This document shows positions 9,064 through 17,970 of a stretch of 64,000 nt of DNA, piece after piece. Within the stretch, counting starts at the first letter, position 1, and each line of letters begins with the position of its first letter. The DNA is from CAVVJA01 sp963809815 (GTDB taxonomy: Bacteria > Actinomycetota > Actinomycetes > Mycobacteriales > Jatrophihabitantaceae). The stretch covers positions 1 to 64,000 of the forward strand of contig CAWELM010000007.1 in the NCBI GenBank assembly GCA_963809815.1, written 5' to 3'. The notes under the pieces were generated by a model, which did not search any database, was not told the origin of the DNA, and saw only the letters and a program-made list of their open reading frames with translations. The position numbers were made by a program, and so were the translations under genes.

Positions 9064-9462
9064 TTGGTGGAGCAGGACAATCTCGGCAGCTTCGGTCGAT
9101 GGCTGGGCCTGGAGATCATGGAGGCGACCGGTGATCGCGTCGTGCTGGCGTGGGACGTACGCCCGGAGCTATGGCAGCCATACGAGATCGTGCACGGCGG
9201 TGTCCACTGCGCGGTCGTCGAGAGCGCCGCGAGCCTCGCCGCCGCCCTGTGGCTAGGCGACCGAGGCAAGGTCGTCGGCGTGAGCAACCACACGGACTTC
9301 CTACGCGCAGTCCACGACGGTCGCTTGCGGGCCACAGCGACGCCAATCCACCGCGGACGACTTCAGCAACTGTGGCTGGTCGACATCGTCGACGCGCAGG
9401 ACCGGCCCGTGGCACGTGGGCAGGTTCGGCTGCAGAACCTGACCAACCATCGGTTGCCCTAG
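9064..9462 (+). CDS. PaaI-family hotdog thioesterase
   Basis: A 132-residue hotdog-fold protein; the frame opens with TTG at 9064 directly followed by GTG at 9067, either of which could start it. The sequence WQPYEIVHGGVHCAVVESAAS (~37-57) is the hotdog helix, with the HGG and acidic residue that bind CoA and catalyse thioester hydrolysis in PaaI-like enzymes. GVSNHTDFLRAVHDG is the second strand pair. It is alone on this strand between a convergent DUF4331 gene and an unclassified small frame. It likely hydrolyses an acyl- or aryl-CoA; the substrate is unknown. Confidence 0.87.
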   Translation: MVEQDNLGSFGRWLGLEIMEATGDRVVLAWDVRPELWQPYEIVHGGVHCAVVESAASLAAALWLGDRGKVVGVSNHTDFLRAVHDGRLRATATPIHRGRLQQLWLVDIVDAQDRPVARGQVRLQNLTNHRLP

Positions 9463-9570
9463 TTCCCGCGAGGGAACCGATTGTCGCTCGACTGTCGCAC
9501 CCGTCGGCTGGAGCCGGAGGTGGGCAGCGATACCGCGATGCTGGTGAGTATTTCCTCGGACGGGCGGTAG

Positions 9571-9747
9571 ATGTCGGTCTACCGGCTCGACGTGACCTTT
9601 AGCCGGTGGCTTGTGGAGCGCTTGGCTCCGCCCTTGGTCCGAGTCGGGATCAACCCATACGCGCACGCCGGCATCTGGCCCCACCGTGGCCTCAAGGACA
9701 ACGTCGAACTCGAACTCAATCGGGCCCGGGCCCGAAAGCCAATGTAA
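9571..9747 (+). CDS. Small open frame, 58 residues, unknown
   Basis: An ATG-to-TAA frame too short for most gene finders. About four fifths of its codons end in G or C, and the peptide (starting MSVYRLDVTFSRWLVERL) has a protein-like mix with an amphipathic tail rich in Arg. There is no clear ribosome site. It may be a small gene or the end of a decayed one. The rest of 9463-9899 shows nothing else I can name. Confidence 0.3.
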   Translation: MSVYRLDVTFSRWLVERLAPPLVRVGINPYAHAGIWPHRGLKDNVELELNRARARKPM

Positions 9748-9899
9748 GCGTTTGTCGCGGCGCGCCGCAGTCGAGGCCTCAACGACCGGAATTCCCTGCC
9801 GCTAATTCAGCGGCTCCGATGTGGATCCGGCTTGTCCTTGTCCGTGGATCGCCGGGGGTAGTGCATTCTCTTCAGTTATGACCATGCTCGGCAGATGCC

Positions 9900-10925
9900 G
9901 TGTCTGATTCCCGGGGCCGTCGTTGGCCGCGCACGTTCCTGATCAGCTGGGTGATCCTGGGTGCAGCCTGTCTCGCGGTCCTCATCATCTGGGTGTTGCC
10001 GAGTTGGTTGACTCGGCATCCTCATATTGAGGCGGCCAACGATCGGCATGCGGCGATTAACGGCACTCGGGCTGTGCTCGTGGCAGCTGTAATTGCGGTT
10101 GGCGCTGTGGGGAGCCTGGCGTACGCCGCCCGGACCTATCGGCTCAGCACGAGGACTCTCGGGATTAGTCAGCAGACCTATGCGCTCACCCAACGGGGCC
10201 AATTCACGGATCGGTACACGAACGCGGTCGCGCAGCTTGGCGACAAGGACAGTCTCGAGGTGCGGCTCGGCGGCATCTATGCACTTGAGAGGCTCATGGC
10301 GGACGGCGCCCGGGATCAGCCGACGATTCTGGAGATCCTCGCCGGCTGGATACGAGAACGCACAACCTCGTTGACACCAGTGCCGCAACGGGTCTCAACC
10401 GATGTGCAAGCGGCCCTCACTGTGATCGGTCGGCGGACGCCTTTCGATGCGGAGCGTCCAATCGACCTGCGGCGGACAATACTTCCCAAGGCAGATCTGT
10501 CCGCCGCCCATCTTGAAAACGCGATTCTTCTCTACGCGCACCTCGAGCGCGCCTTCCTCCGCCGCGTACGCCTTGAGGGCGCTTTTCTCGGCCGGGCGCA
10601 CCTCGAGGGCGCTGATCTTGGTCAGGCGCACCTCGATGGCGCCTTCTTCGACGAGGCCCAGCTACAAGGCGCGGACCTCTCCGGGGCCAACCTTCAGAAC
10701 GCCCGGTTCTACTGGGCGCACCTCGAAGGCGCGGACCTCGGCGGCGCGGACCTCGACGGCGCGTTCCTCGATGGGGCACATCTCGAGGGAGCCAATCTCA
10801 AGGGAGCCGACCTGCGCTCGGTCAAGGGATTGACGCAATCTCAAATCGATAGCGCAATCGTCAGTGAACGAACGAAGTTGCCCGAAGGTCTCAACGGCCC
10901 CGGAGAGCCTTCCCGGTCCATTTGA
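9900..10925 (+). CDS. Membrane-anchored pentapeptide-repeat protein
   Basis: A 341-residue protein, GTG start. Residues ~13-37 and ~57-80 are two membrane helices. A conserved linker (~95-150: QRGQFTDRYTNAVAQLG and LGGIYALERLM) is the one seen in many actinobacterial pentapeptide proteins. From ~195 to ~305 run about twenty A(D/N/H)LxG-type pentapeptides, which fold as a right-handed quadrilateral beta-helix, here facing the cytoplasm. The repeats give a run of similar 15-bp units in the DNA. The family is structural; the partner is unknown. It is a single gene with no obvious operon. Confidence 0.88.
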   Translation: MSDSRGRRWPRTFLISWVILGAACLAVLIIWVLPSWLTRHPHIEAANDRHAAINGTRAVLVAAVIAVGAVGSLAYAARTYRLSTRTLGISQQTYALTQRGQFTDRYTNAVAQLGDKDSLEVRLGGIYALERLMADGARDQPTILEILAGWIRERTTSLTPVPQRVSTDVQAALTVIGRRTPFDAERPIDLRRTILPKADLSAAHLENAILLYAHLERAFLRRVRLEGAFLGRAHLEGADLGQAHLDGAFFDEAQLQGADLSGANLQNARFYWAHLEGADLGGADLDGAFLDGAHLEGANLKGADLRSVKGLTQSQIDSAIVSERTKLPEGLNGPGEPSRSI

Positions 10926-11019
10926 TAAGCGCGGCGCCCACCGCTCCGGCGTGTATCCCGGACCGACAGCTGCGACTAGTGGGATTACCCAGTGTGCGTA
11001 ACGCTGCTGGAACGCCGGA

Positions 11020-11994
11020 TCAGATCGTGATGACGACCTTGCCTCGGCCGTGGCCCTCGTCGGCGTCGCGGAGGACGTTCGCAGCCTCGCGCAGCGGACA
11101 GCTCTTGCTGATGACCGGTGTCAGCTTGCCGGCTTCAGCGAATTCCTTAAGCACGAGCAGGTCCTTGCGACGCGCGGTGGACGTCAGCGGGCGCAACCGC
11201 TGCGGTACCACTATGGAGAGAAGGGTCGCGCGCACGATTTGCCGCTCGAAGCCGCCGGTCCATTTACCGCCGCCCTCGCCGCCGACGATCACGAGTGTCC
11301 CGTGCGGGTTGAGGGCACGACGGAGATGGGTCAGCGAGTGCCGGCCGGCGGTGTCGAGGATCAAGTCGTACCGGTGCACGCCATCGGCGAACTCATCGCG
11401 GGTGTAGTCGATCACGTGGTCGGCACCGAGGGACCGGACGAGTTCGATCGCGTCTGTCCGGCACACTCCGGTCACCTCTGCTCCAAACGCCTTCGCAAGC
11501 TGTACCGCAAACGTGCCCACGCCACCTGACGCGCCAATAACCAGAACCGTTTGCCCCGCCTGGAGGCGACCGATGTCGCGCAGGCCCTGAAGGGCCGTGC
11601 ACCCGGACGTCGGCAGGACTGCCGCCTGCTCCAAGGTTAGGTTCGCCGGCTTGGGTGCCACGTGGTCTGCTCGCGCACACGCATACTCGGCGAACGAGCC
11701 GGCGCAGGTGCCGAACACCGCATCGCCGGTCCGAAACTCCGTTACCTCCCCGCCGACCGTCTCGACGACCCCAGCGACATCTGTACCCAGGATCGGGTTC
11801 TTGGGTTTGCGCAGCCCGAAGCCCATCACCCTGACCAGGTAGGGCAAGCCCGTCATCACATGCCACACCTCGGGGCCGGCGCCGGCCGCGTGTACCCGAA
11901 TCAGCACCTCGTCATCTGCCACGGACGGCTTGTTCACATCGACGAACTCGAGCACATCGGCTGAGCCGTACATCGTGCGCGCCACGGCCTTCAT
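11020..11994 (-). CDS. NAD(P)-dependent zinc-less alcohol dehydrogenase / quinone oxidoreductase
   Basis: A 324-residue medium-chain dehydrogenase of the quinone-reductase/RTN4IP1-like branch. The start at 11994 has AGGAGG five bases upstream; the longer frame to 12132 has no such signal. Visible parts are the GroES-like domain with VLIRVHAAGAGPEVWHVMTG, TDVAGVVETVGGEVTEF, the nucleotide fold QTVLVIGASGGVGTFAVQLA (~120-145) and the tail EGHGRGKVVITI. The zinc ligands of true alcohol dehydrogenases are missing. The likely reaction is NAD(P)H-dependent reduction of a quinone or enone; substrate unknown. Confidence 0.9.
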   Translation of the reverse strand: MKAVARTMYGSADVLEFVDVNKPSVADDEVLIRVHAAGAGPEVWHVMTGLPYLVRVMGFGLRKPKNPILGTDVAGVVETVGGEVTEFRTGDAVFGTCAGSFAEYACARADHVAPKPANLTLEQAAVLPTSGCTALQGLRDIGRLQAGQTVLVIGASGGVGTFAVQLAKAFGAEVTGVCRTDAIELVRSLGADHVIDYTRDEFADGVHRYDLILDTAGRHSLTHLRRALNPHGTLVIVGGEGGGKWTGGFERQIVRATLLSIVVPQRLRPLTSTARRKDLLVLKEFAEAGKLTPVISKSCPLREAANVLRDADEGHGRGKVVITI

Positions 11995-12265
11995 TGCGTC
12001 CTCCTGCCACGTACCCACGTCAGCTGATGTCGCGCACAGCCCGCGACTTCGAGATGTAACCACCCCGTACCTGTTGGGATTGTGCCGGACCGGCGATGGT
12101 CCGCTTCCATATGCGTAGACGCCAGGCCGCACCGAGCCTCGATGCGCAGCCGATGATGCCGCCCATCACATACGCGATGGCGCAGCTGCCGTTGCTCCTT
12201 GCCGAGCTTGCCGAGCTCGGTCACCCTATTCGCAGGGCTTTCGCCAGCTCGGGAAGGAGCAGGCC

Positions 12266-13186
12266 ATGACGGCGGGCTGGCCGACGATTTCATACGACAG
12301 GTGGGCACCCACCTGCGACACGCTGCACGCGCACACCCAAGTGCTGGGCAAGCTCGCTGCGAGGCTGGCGCCACCCGAGCCGGAGCTGCAGCACGCGGCG
12401 CTGCGGCTGACCGCGCGGGGCTGGGAGACCGCAGCGCTGCCCGCACCCGATGGGTCCGGGTCGCTGGTCGTGACGCTGGACTTACACACGCACCAGGCGG
12501 TCGTAGAGCACAGCGACGGCCCAGTCGAACGGGTTCCGCTCACCCCGAACCGTGCCGTCGCGGAGGTGACCTCCGACGTGCTCGCCGCCGTCGCCGCAGT
12601 GGGCGGTGCCGTGCAGATCAACCCGGTGCCGCAGGAGGTTCCGTGGACGGTCCCCCTGGATCAGGACTACGAGCACGCCAGCTACGACCCCGATCGGGTC
12701 AGCGACTATTTCGCTGCCGCCACGCAGGCGGCGCTCATCCTCGCGACCTTCCGCGCGCCGTTCCGAGGACGGTCGACACCGGTCAACGCGTGGTGGGGGA
12801 CGTTCGACCTGGCCGTCGCGCTGTTCTCGGGCTTGCCGGCCGACGCACCGTCGAACGATTTCATCATGCGCAACGCCGCCGACGCCCAGGCGATCGAGAT
12901 TGGCTGGTGGCCGGGAGACGCTCGCCACGCAGGAGCGGCTTTCTTCGCGTTCGCTCACCCCACGCCGCCCACCTTCGCACATGGACGCTTATCGCCGGCC
13001 GCCGCCCGCTGGGACAACACCCTGGGCGAATACATCCTCGATTGGGACGACGTCCGCGCCGCTCCCGACCCCCGGGCGGCGGCACTGGAATTCGCCCGCT
13101 CCGCGTTCCGCCACGCCTGCCTGATCTGCGGATGGGATACAGCCCTGGCGGCCACCGCCGACAGCAAGCCACCCCCGCTCAGGTAA
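12266..13186 (+). CDS. DUF5996 family protein
   Basis: A 306-residue cytoplasmic protein with AAGGAG eight bases before the ATG. The opening (WPTISYDRWAPTCDTLHAHT then a helix LGKLAARLAPPEPELQHAAL) and the later ALFSGLPADAPSNDFIMRN and GWWPGD segments match what I know of DUF5996, a family of unknown function. No enzymatic motif is evident. A long frame (337 codons) overlaps it in another phase and is only a shadow. Confidence 0.85.
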   Translation: MTAGWPTISYDRWAPTCDTLHAHTQVLGKLAARLAPPEPELQHAALRLTARGWETAALPAPDGSGSLVVTLDLHTHQAVVEHSDGPVERVPLTPNRAVAEVTSDVLAAVAAVGGAVQINPVPQEVPWTVPLDQDYEHASYDPDRVSDYFAAATQAALILATFRAPFRGRSTPVNAWWGTFDLAVALFSGLPADAPSNDFIMRNAADAQAIEIGWWPGDARHAGAAFFAFAHPTPPTFAHGRLSPAAARWDNTLGEYILDWDDVRAAPDPRAAALEFARSAFRHACLICGWDTALAATADSKPPPLR

Positions 13187-13362
13187 GGATCACCCCGACC
13201 GGCGCCGCGTGAAGCCACGGCGATTGGGCACAAGCAGAACGCCTGACTGCACTCGACCGTACGCGCCGCGCAGAATTCCACGCGCACCTCAGTTGCGGGG
13301 ACCGGTCCTTGAAGTCTCGGCTGCGCTCGACCGTCACGTCCGCATACGCGCATGATGCGGTT

Positions 13363-14265
13363 ATGCCGCCTGAAGAAACCGCCTTCGAGCCGGGGGTGAA
13401 CGAATACCGCAACGCGGTCGCCTGGGCTGACGCGCAGATCGCGGCGGCGCGAGACGATCCGGCGGCGCGGCTTGCCTTGATGGATCGGCTGTTCCATGGT
13501 CCGACCGGTCGGGCGCGGCGACACCTGCCGTTCCGGAGGGCGGCGCTGTCGTTCATGCGCTGGCAGGCCCAACGCGGTCTGCTCAACCCGCTCGAGGCGT
13601 CGCCGCCGGGCAGTGTCTGGTGGCGGGCGATGAACGAGCGCTTACTGCGAGACGGATCCGAAGCGATCGCTCTGGTTGGCGGGCTCCGTGGCGATCCGTC
13701 GTCGCAGGCTGTGCGGCTGTGGCTGCAGTTCGCGGCCATTCCGACACCTGCGTGTTGGTACCGCGCTCACAACGCCAGCATCGTGGCCGGCTACCTGGAA
13801 CACGAAGGAAGCGCCTCAGAAGAGAACGCGCCGGAGCGCTTCTTCATGAACGTCGCGCTTGCCCGCGTTCTCTACACGCACGCCCTCGTCGCGGCCCCGC
13901 GCCTCGCGCTGGGGCCGTTCGGTTCGCTAGCCCGCCTCCTCGGTGATCCTCGCCTCGGGATGGCAGGTGCATTCCTCTCGCTCCGCCGCGTGATCCCGAA
14001 CACCTACCCGCTCACCCGCGACGTCGAGTGGTACATCGCCGACGAGCAGCGCCTCGGTCGGCTGCTCGACTACGCGGTCATCGCACCGAGGCTCCCGCAC
14101 CTGTACGAGTGGTCCGCGGAAGAGATCTGCGAACCGCGCCTCCGCGGGCTCGTTCGCGACGGCAGCCCGATCTACGCGTGGCCTTACGAGCAACGACACG
14201 TATGGCAGGCCCAGCACCTGCCGTTCCCGGGTCGCGCGCTCGAACGCGTCACCCGGGCCCGCTAA
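13363..14265 (+). CDS. Conserved hypothetical protein
   Basis: A 300-residue soluble, helix-rich protein with many Arg and Trp residues (RRHLPFRRAALSFMRWQAQRG; VWWRAMNERLLRDGSEA). The ATG at 13363 is preceded at the -12 to -7 position by CATGAT, which could be a leaderless promoter; a frame opening at 13309 adds 18 unlikely residues. I do not recognise a domain. The overall make-up (helical, PxxxW, no signal peptide) resembles conserved actinobacterial proteins of unknown role. It follows DUF5996 by 176 bp on the same strand but need not be cotranscribed. Confidence 0.7.
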   Translation: MPPEETAFEPGVNEYRNAVAWADAQIAAARDDPAARLALMDRLFHGPTGRARRHLPFRRAALSFMRWQAQRGLLNPLEASPPGSVWWRAMNERLLRDGSEAIALVGGLRGDPSSQAVRLWLQFAAIPTPACWYRAHNASIVAGYLEHEGSASEENAPERFFMNVALARVLYTHALVAAPRLALGPFGSLARLLGDPRLGMAGAFLSLRRVIPNTYPLTRDVEWYIADEQRLGRLLDYAVIAPRLPHLYEWSAEEICEPRLRGLVRDGSPIYAWPYEQRHVWQAQHLPFPGRALERVTRAR

Positions 14266-14979
14266 AGGAGCTGCCCGCGCAAGTCCGATCGCCACCGCAC
14301 CTCTCCCGGCGGCCGGCTGAGCGCCACTCATCGATGACGATCTGCCTGGCAACGTTGAACATTCAGCGACGCCCGACGCTGCCGGGCTGCTCAAGCGGGG
14401 TGGGATTGCGTCAAGTACGCAACACTGTCTCCTGCACGACGTCTTACGCGTTGCCCCGGTCGCCGTTGGTCAGCCCGACGACGTTAGAAGTACAGGGCCA
14501 TCGGCGTGCTCGTCGTACAGCGCGCGCAGCAGGTCAGAGTGACGGCGGGCAAGTGGTATGACGTGACGCGGCATCGGGAAGTCACCGGCCCGACAGATCT
14601 AATCGGCTACGCGGCCGATCTCACCCGGACGCCAACATTCATCCGCCTCGGCACGCCTGACACCGGCACGCTGATGCACGCACTGGCCGCGGGCTGACCG
14701 TTCCGACCACCGACGATCGCGACGGCGCAGCGTCTGGAAGACCTCCGGCTGCACCCGCACCGACCTGCCTCACGTGCGGTCAGCGGCCAGCGATGATGCT
14801 TTCGGGCCGTGACGTCGCCGGGGCGGCATCGCCGAGATTGTCCTTGCGCAGACTGGGCGGATGATCGCGCAACCCGACCATGCCCATTCGGATCAGCCCG
14901 TTGCTTGCTCCCGGTCTGGTTTGATCGGCATTGTCGCTGGAATCATCTGCCTGGCGATCGGCTTGGCAACGGGGGATAT
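14266..14979. other. Poorly coding stretch with one short frame
   Basis: 714 bp between the hypothetical gene and a lipoprotein gene. The only coding-like piece is a 63-codon GTG frame (14506-14697) whose product (TAGKWYDVTRHREVTGPTDL, later LGTPDTGTLMHALAAG) looks like the tail of a larger protein. I take it for a remnant. Nothing else supported. Confidence 0.4.
14506..14697 (+). pseudogene. Short coding-like remnant, 63 codons
   Basis: A GTG-initiated frame with protein-like composition but no ribosome site and no recognisable N-terminal domain. It may be the 3' end of a lost gene or a small real gene. Confidence 0.25.
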
Positions 14980-15879
14980 ATGAGAAGGTTCGGGGTAATT
15001 GTTGGATACCTCGGTATCGTGGTGATTCTCGCGGCCTGTCAGGCAGCAAGACCAGTCCGGGCAACGACTCAGGCCGGTACCCCGGAATCCACTAGATCTG
15101 CGAGTCCAGCATCTGGAGCATCCACGGGAGCACTGCCATCCAAGGCGAGTTCACCAAACGTGTCCACGCAAAACGCTATCTGCGCCGCGGTATTCCACGG
15201 TGCGGTTCAAGGCGGCCAATGCCGGGCTACCAACGTAAGAGTGTCCGCAGCAAGCCCATCCTGGGTCTACGCCCGCGTGGGGATCTACAACGCTCAGGGG
15301 CAGCTCGCCAGCGACCTCGACCAGGTCGTGATCAATCTGACCACCCACGAGGTGATCGGGCCGACGAATGTCGGCTTCTGCCAACCCGGCCCTGGCGGCG
15401 GCGGCCCAATTGGTGGATACGGCGCGATTCCAGCTGTCGTCCTCACCAGCCTCGGGCTCAGTCCATGTCGCGGTGCGTCGGCTACCGCCGGCGCACCGCC
15501 TAGCAGTGCGTCAGCGACAGCAGGAGGACCAACCTCGGTGAGCGCCTTCGCCGCGACCTGGCGCGCACACGAGATGCTTCTCGCAATAACGACCGCAGGC
15601 GCCGGCCATCTGACGTACCCGGACTTAACGGCATGCCCGAGTTGCTCCGAGAGCACGGCCCCACCGGGCAGCCTCGATTTCATGCTGACCTCGGTGACGA
15701 ATGGTGTGGCTGCTGGCCGCGTCACCGCTTCCTCAGATGTCAGGAATTGGACCTTAGGTCTGCCGGTGCAAGTCACATTGGCCGCAGGCTCGCCAGGTCA
15801 ACTGCTTGACGTCAAGATCGGCGGAAAACAATTGGTCGCCTTTTGCAACGGCACGTCGGCTGGTCAGTGCGGCGCATAG
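14980..15879 (+). CDS. Putative lipoprotein with duplicated low-complexity linkers
   Basis: A 299-residue protein. Starting at the ATG at 14980 (GGGGG upstream) gives a textbook lipoprotein signal: MRRFGVIVGYLGIVVILAAC with Cys20 in the box LAAC. Two Ser/Ala/Thr-rich linkers (~23-52 and ~165-190) separate two small domains, each with paired cysteines (CAAVFHGAVQGGQC; CPSC). Longer upstream starts would bury the signal. It is likely exported and lipid-anchored, with disulfide-bonded domains. No family recognised. Confidence 0.72.
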   Translation: MRRFGVIVGYLGIVVILAACQAARPVRATTQAGTPESTRSASPASGASTGALPSKASSPNVSTQNAICAAVFHGAVQGGQCRATNVRVSAASPSWVYARVGIYNAQGQLASDLDQVVINLTTHEVIGPTNVGFCQPGPGGGGPIGGYGAIPAVVLTSLGLSPCRGASATAGAPPSSASATAGGPTSVSAFAATWRAHEMLLAITTAGAGHLTYPDLTACPSCSESTAPPGSLDFMLTSVTNGVAAGRVTASSDVRNWTLGLPVQVTLAAGSPGQLLDVKIGGKQLVAFCNGTSAGQCGA

Positions 15880-16113
15880 CCTCGTTCGGCTCAGGCGCAT
15901 CTATCAGCCTTGCAGCGCGTTTCGCAGCAGCGGCATCGCTCGCTGCCGGCAGGCCCGACGCGACCATCCCGGCAGCTACCGCAACCGCCCCCAGACATCG
16001 ATCCCGCTGCGCGACGCCGGCCCCGTGGTTGTGGGCGTCTACTGTTGTGGGCGCCAACATCGTGCTGTTCCGCTCGAGCCAGGCCCGACACCGATCTCGT
16101 GAAACGCTGGGAA

Positions 16114-16911
16114 ATGACTCGCAACATCAGAGTGGGTCAGCAGAGCGTGCGAACGTCCTTCCGCGCCGGTGATCCGGCGCGACCTCCGCTGGTGATAGCG
16201 AACGGTATCGGGGCGAGTCTGGAGTTGCTGCAACCGTTCGTGGACGAAGTCGATGCCGACATTGGGGTCGTTCGATTTGATGTCCCTGGCGTCGGCGGAT
16301 CCCCGCTGCCGGCCAGACCATATCGGTTTGCCGGCCTCGTTCGACTGTTGGATCGGGTTCTCGACCAGCTCGGCTGCGACCGGGTCGACATGCTGGGCAT
16401 CTCGTGGGGCGGGGGGCTGGCTCAGCAGTTCGCGTTGTACAAGCCACGACGATGCCGTCGCCTCGTTCTGGCCAACACGGCGACCGGGTCATTGATGATT
16501 CCCGCCGGCCCCCGCATCCTCAAGAACATGGCAACTCCTCGGCGTTACCGCGACCCGGGCTACGCCGTGCAGATCGCCGCCAACGTCTACGGGGGACGGC
16601 TGCGTGAAGATCCGGAACTGGCCCACGAACTTCTTCATAAGCATCTGCGGTTAGGCCCGAGCCGCGGGTATGCCTACCAGCTGCTGGCCGGACTCGGCTG
16701 GACGAGCCTGCCGATCCTGCCCATGATTCGTCAGCAAACGCTGATCCTTGCCGGCTCCGACGACCCCATCATTCCGCTGGTCAACGCCCGCATCATGCAG
16801 CGCCTGCTGCCACACGCGGACCTGCTGATCTACGACGACGGCCACCTCGGCCTGCTCACCCACGCGCCCGAACTCGGGCGCGCCGTGACCGACTTCCTAA
16901 GCCGGGCCTAG
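16114..16911 (+). CDS. phaZ: Poly(3-hydroxyalkanoate) depolymerase, PhaZ-like alpha/beta hydrolase
   Basis: A 265-residue alpha/beta hydrolase. From memory it aligns along its length with the intracellular medium-chain-length PHA depolymerase PhaZ of pseudomonads: NGIGASLELLQPF, FDVPGVGGSP, the nucleophile elbow GISWGG (Ser97), LVLANTATGSLM, SPRRY-like TPRRYRDPGY, LLAGLGWTS, the acid in AGSDDPIIPL (~216) and His244 in DDGHL. It would cut stored polyester into hydroxyacids in the cytoplasm. GTG at 16099 is an alternative start. No PHA synthase or phasin gene is in the window, so a role on another ester cannot be excluded. Confidence 0.78.
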   Translation: MTRNIRVGQQSVRTSFRAGDPARPPLVIANGIGASLELLQPFVDEVDADIGVVRFDVPGVGGSPLPARPYRFAGLVRLLDRVLDQLGCDRVDMLGISWGGGLAQQFALYKPRRCRRLVLANTATGSLMIPAGPRILKNMATPRRYRDPGYAVQIAANVYGGRLREDPELAHELLHKHLRLGPSRGYAYQLLAGLGWTSLPILPMIRQQTLILAGSDDPIIPLVNARIMQRLLPHADLLIYDDGHLGLLTHAPELGRAVTDFLSRA

Positions 16912-17033
16912 CATCCATGCGGTGCGCACCACCGGTTTCGTCGTCGAGATCATGGTGACGGCGTTCTCAGGTGGTGTGCTCCGCCGCGACGCCCTCCGCA
17001 ACCGGTGACGTTGAGCCGATACTGATCGACGAC

Positions 17034-17903
17034 TCAGAACGGCATGGCGAGGAACGGCGAGGCATACTCCGCGTCACCGACTAGCGCTTCCTCCGCGGCT
17101 ATGGCGTCTACGCGATCGCGTTCCGCCGCGATGATCAAGCCGAGCAGCCGGACGTCACCCGCTGTTGCCAGTCCGGTGATCTCATCGTGTGACAGGACCC
17201 ACGACACCGCGGCGCGGATGCGCTCGGCCTCATCCAACGGCTCGTACCAGGTTGCATAGCGGTGCTCCCCCTGCGGGTCAGGCCAGTTACGCCGCGCCAC
17301 AGTCTTGATCGTCATCAGCCCGACGTCCTGACGGCGCACCTCGTCCACGAGCGCGCCATAGGCCAAGCGGAACTCGTCCTCGCGCCAAAGCACCGGGTTG
17401 AGCGGCGTCAGCACGGTCGCGAACGGATAGCGGCGCAAGCCTTCCAGGTGGGTCGCGGCCGCCGCACGACCGTGGCCGGTGATGCCAACCGCGCCGACCA
17501 TGCCCTCGTCCATCGCCCGGACCGCGGACTCAAGGGCTCCACCCCGACCCGTCACGGAGTCGAGCGTCGGCAAGTCACCGACCGAGTGCAGCTGCAACAG
17601 GTCGACCCGGTCGATGCGCAACCGCTCCAGCGAGTTGTTGATCGATGCCCACGCGCGGTCCGCCGCGCGTTCCTCCACCTTGGTGGCAAGGAAGATCTGA
17701 TCGCGAATACGACTCATCCACGGACCCAGCCGAAGTTCCGCATCGCCGTAGCTGGCCGCCACGTCAAAGTGGTTGATGCCAGCGTCAAGCGCCTGCTGCA
17801 CCGATCGATCAGCAGCGTCCTGATCGATCTCCGATAAGGCTGCCGCCCCATAGATCAGCACCGAACTGTCGTGTCCCAGTCGGCCGAGCCTGCGTCGTTC
17901 CAT
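17034..17903 (-). CDS. Aldo/keto reductase
   Basis: A 289-residue protein; the start at 17903 has AAGGAG eight bases upstream. It has the AKR tetrad: Asp and Tyr in FDVAASYGDAELRLG (~50), Lys in FLATKVEER (~75) and His in LLQLHSVGDL (~110). The AGGVGITGHG-like segment and the C-terminal SWVLSHDEITGLATAG follow. NADPH-dependent reduction of carbonyls is expected. The late part SHDEITGLATAGDVRLL is shorter than in sugar reductases. It lies 67 bp downstream of the ligase gene on the same strand, and the two may be cotranscribed by chance of position only. Confidence 0.87.
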   Translation of the reverse strand: MERRRLGRLGHDSSVLIYGAAALSEIDQDAADRSVQQALDAGINHFDVAASYGDAELRLGPWMSRIRDQIFLATKVEERAADRAWASINNSLERLRIDRVDLLQLHSVGDLPTLDSVTGRGGALESAVRAMDEGMVGAVGITGHGRAAAATHLEGLRRYPFATVLTPLNPVLWREDEFRLAYGALVDEVRRQDVGLMTIKTVARRNWPDPQGEHRYATWYEPLDEAERIRAAVSWVLSHDEITGLATAGDVRLLGLIIAAERDRVDAIAAEEALVGDAEYASPFLAMPF

Positions 17904-17970
17904 CAGAATGGCTCCTTCGATATGCGATGCGTGGCCTCCCTCCGGATCGTGCCACGGTCGCGGTGCGTGC

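Noticed and set aside
12199..13212. A 337-codon plus-strand frame overlapping DUF5996, longer than the chosen gene
   Set aside because: Arg/Ala-rich with no family; the DUF5996 frame has a ribosome site and recognisable sequence.
16912..17033. GCACCACC and GGTGGTG as a possible terminator between phaZ and the aldo/keto reductase
   Set aside because: Loop of about 50 bases and no T run; unlikely to act as a terminator.
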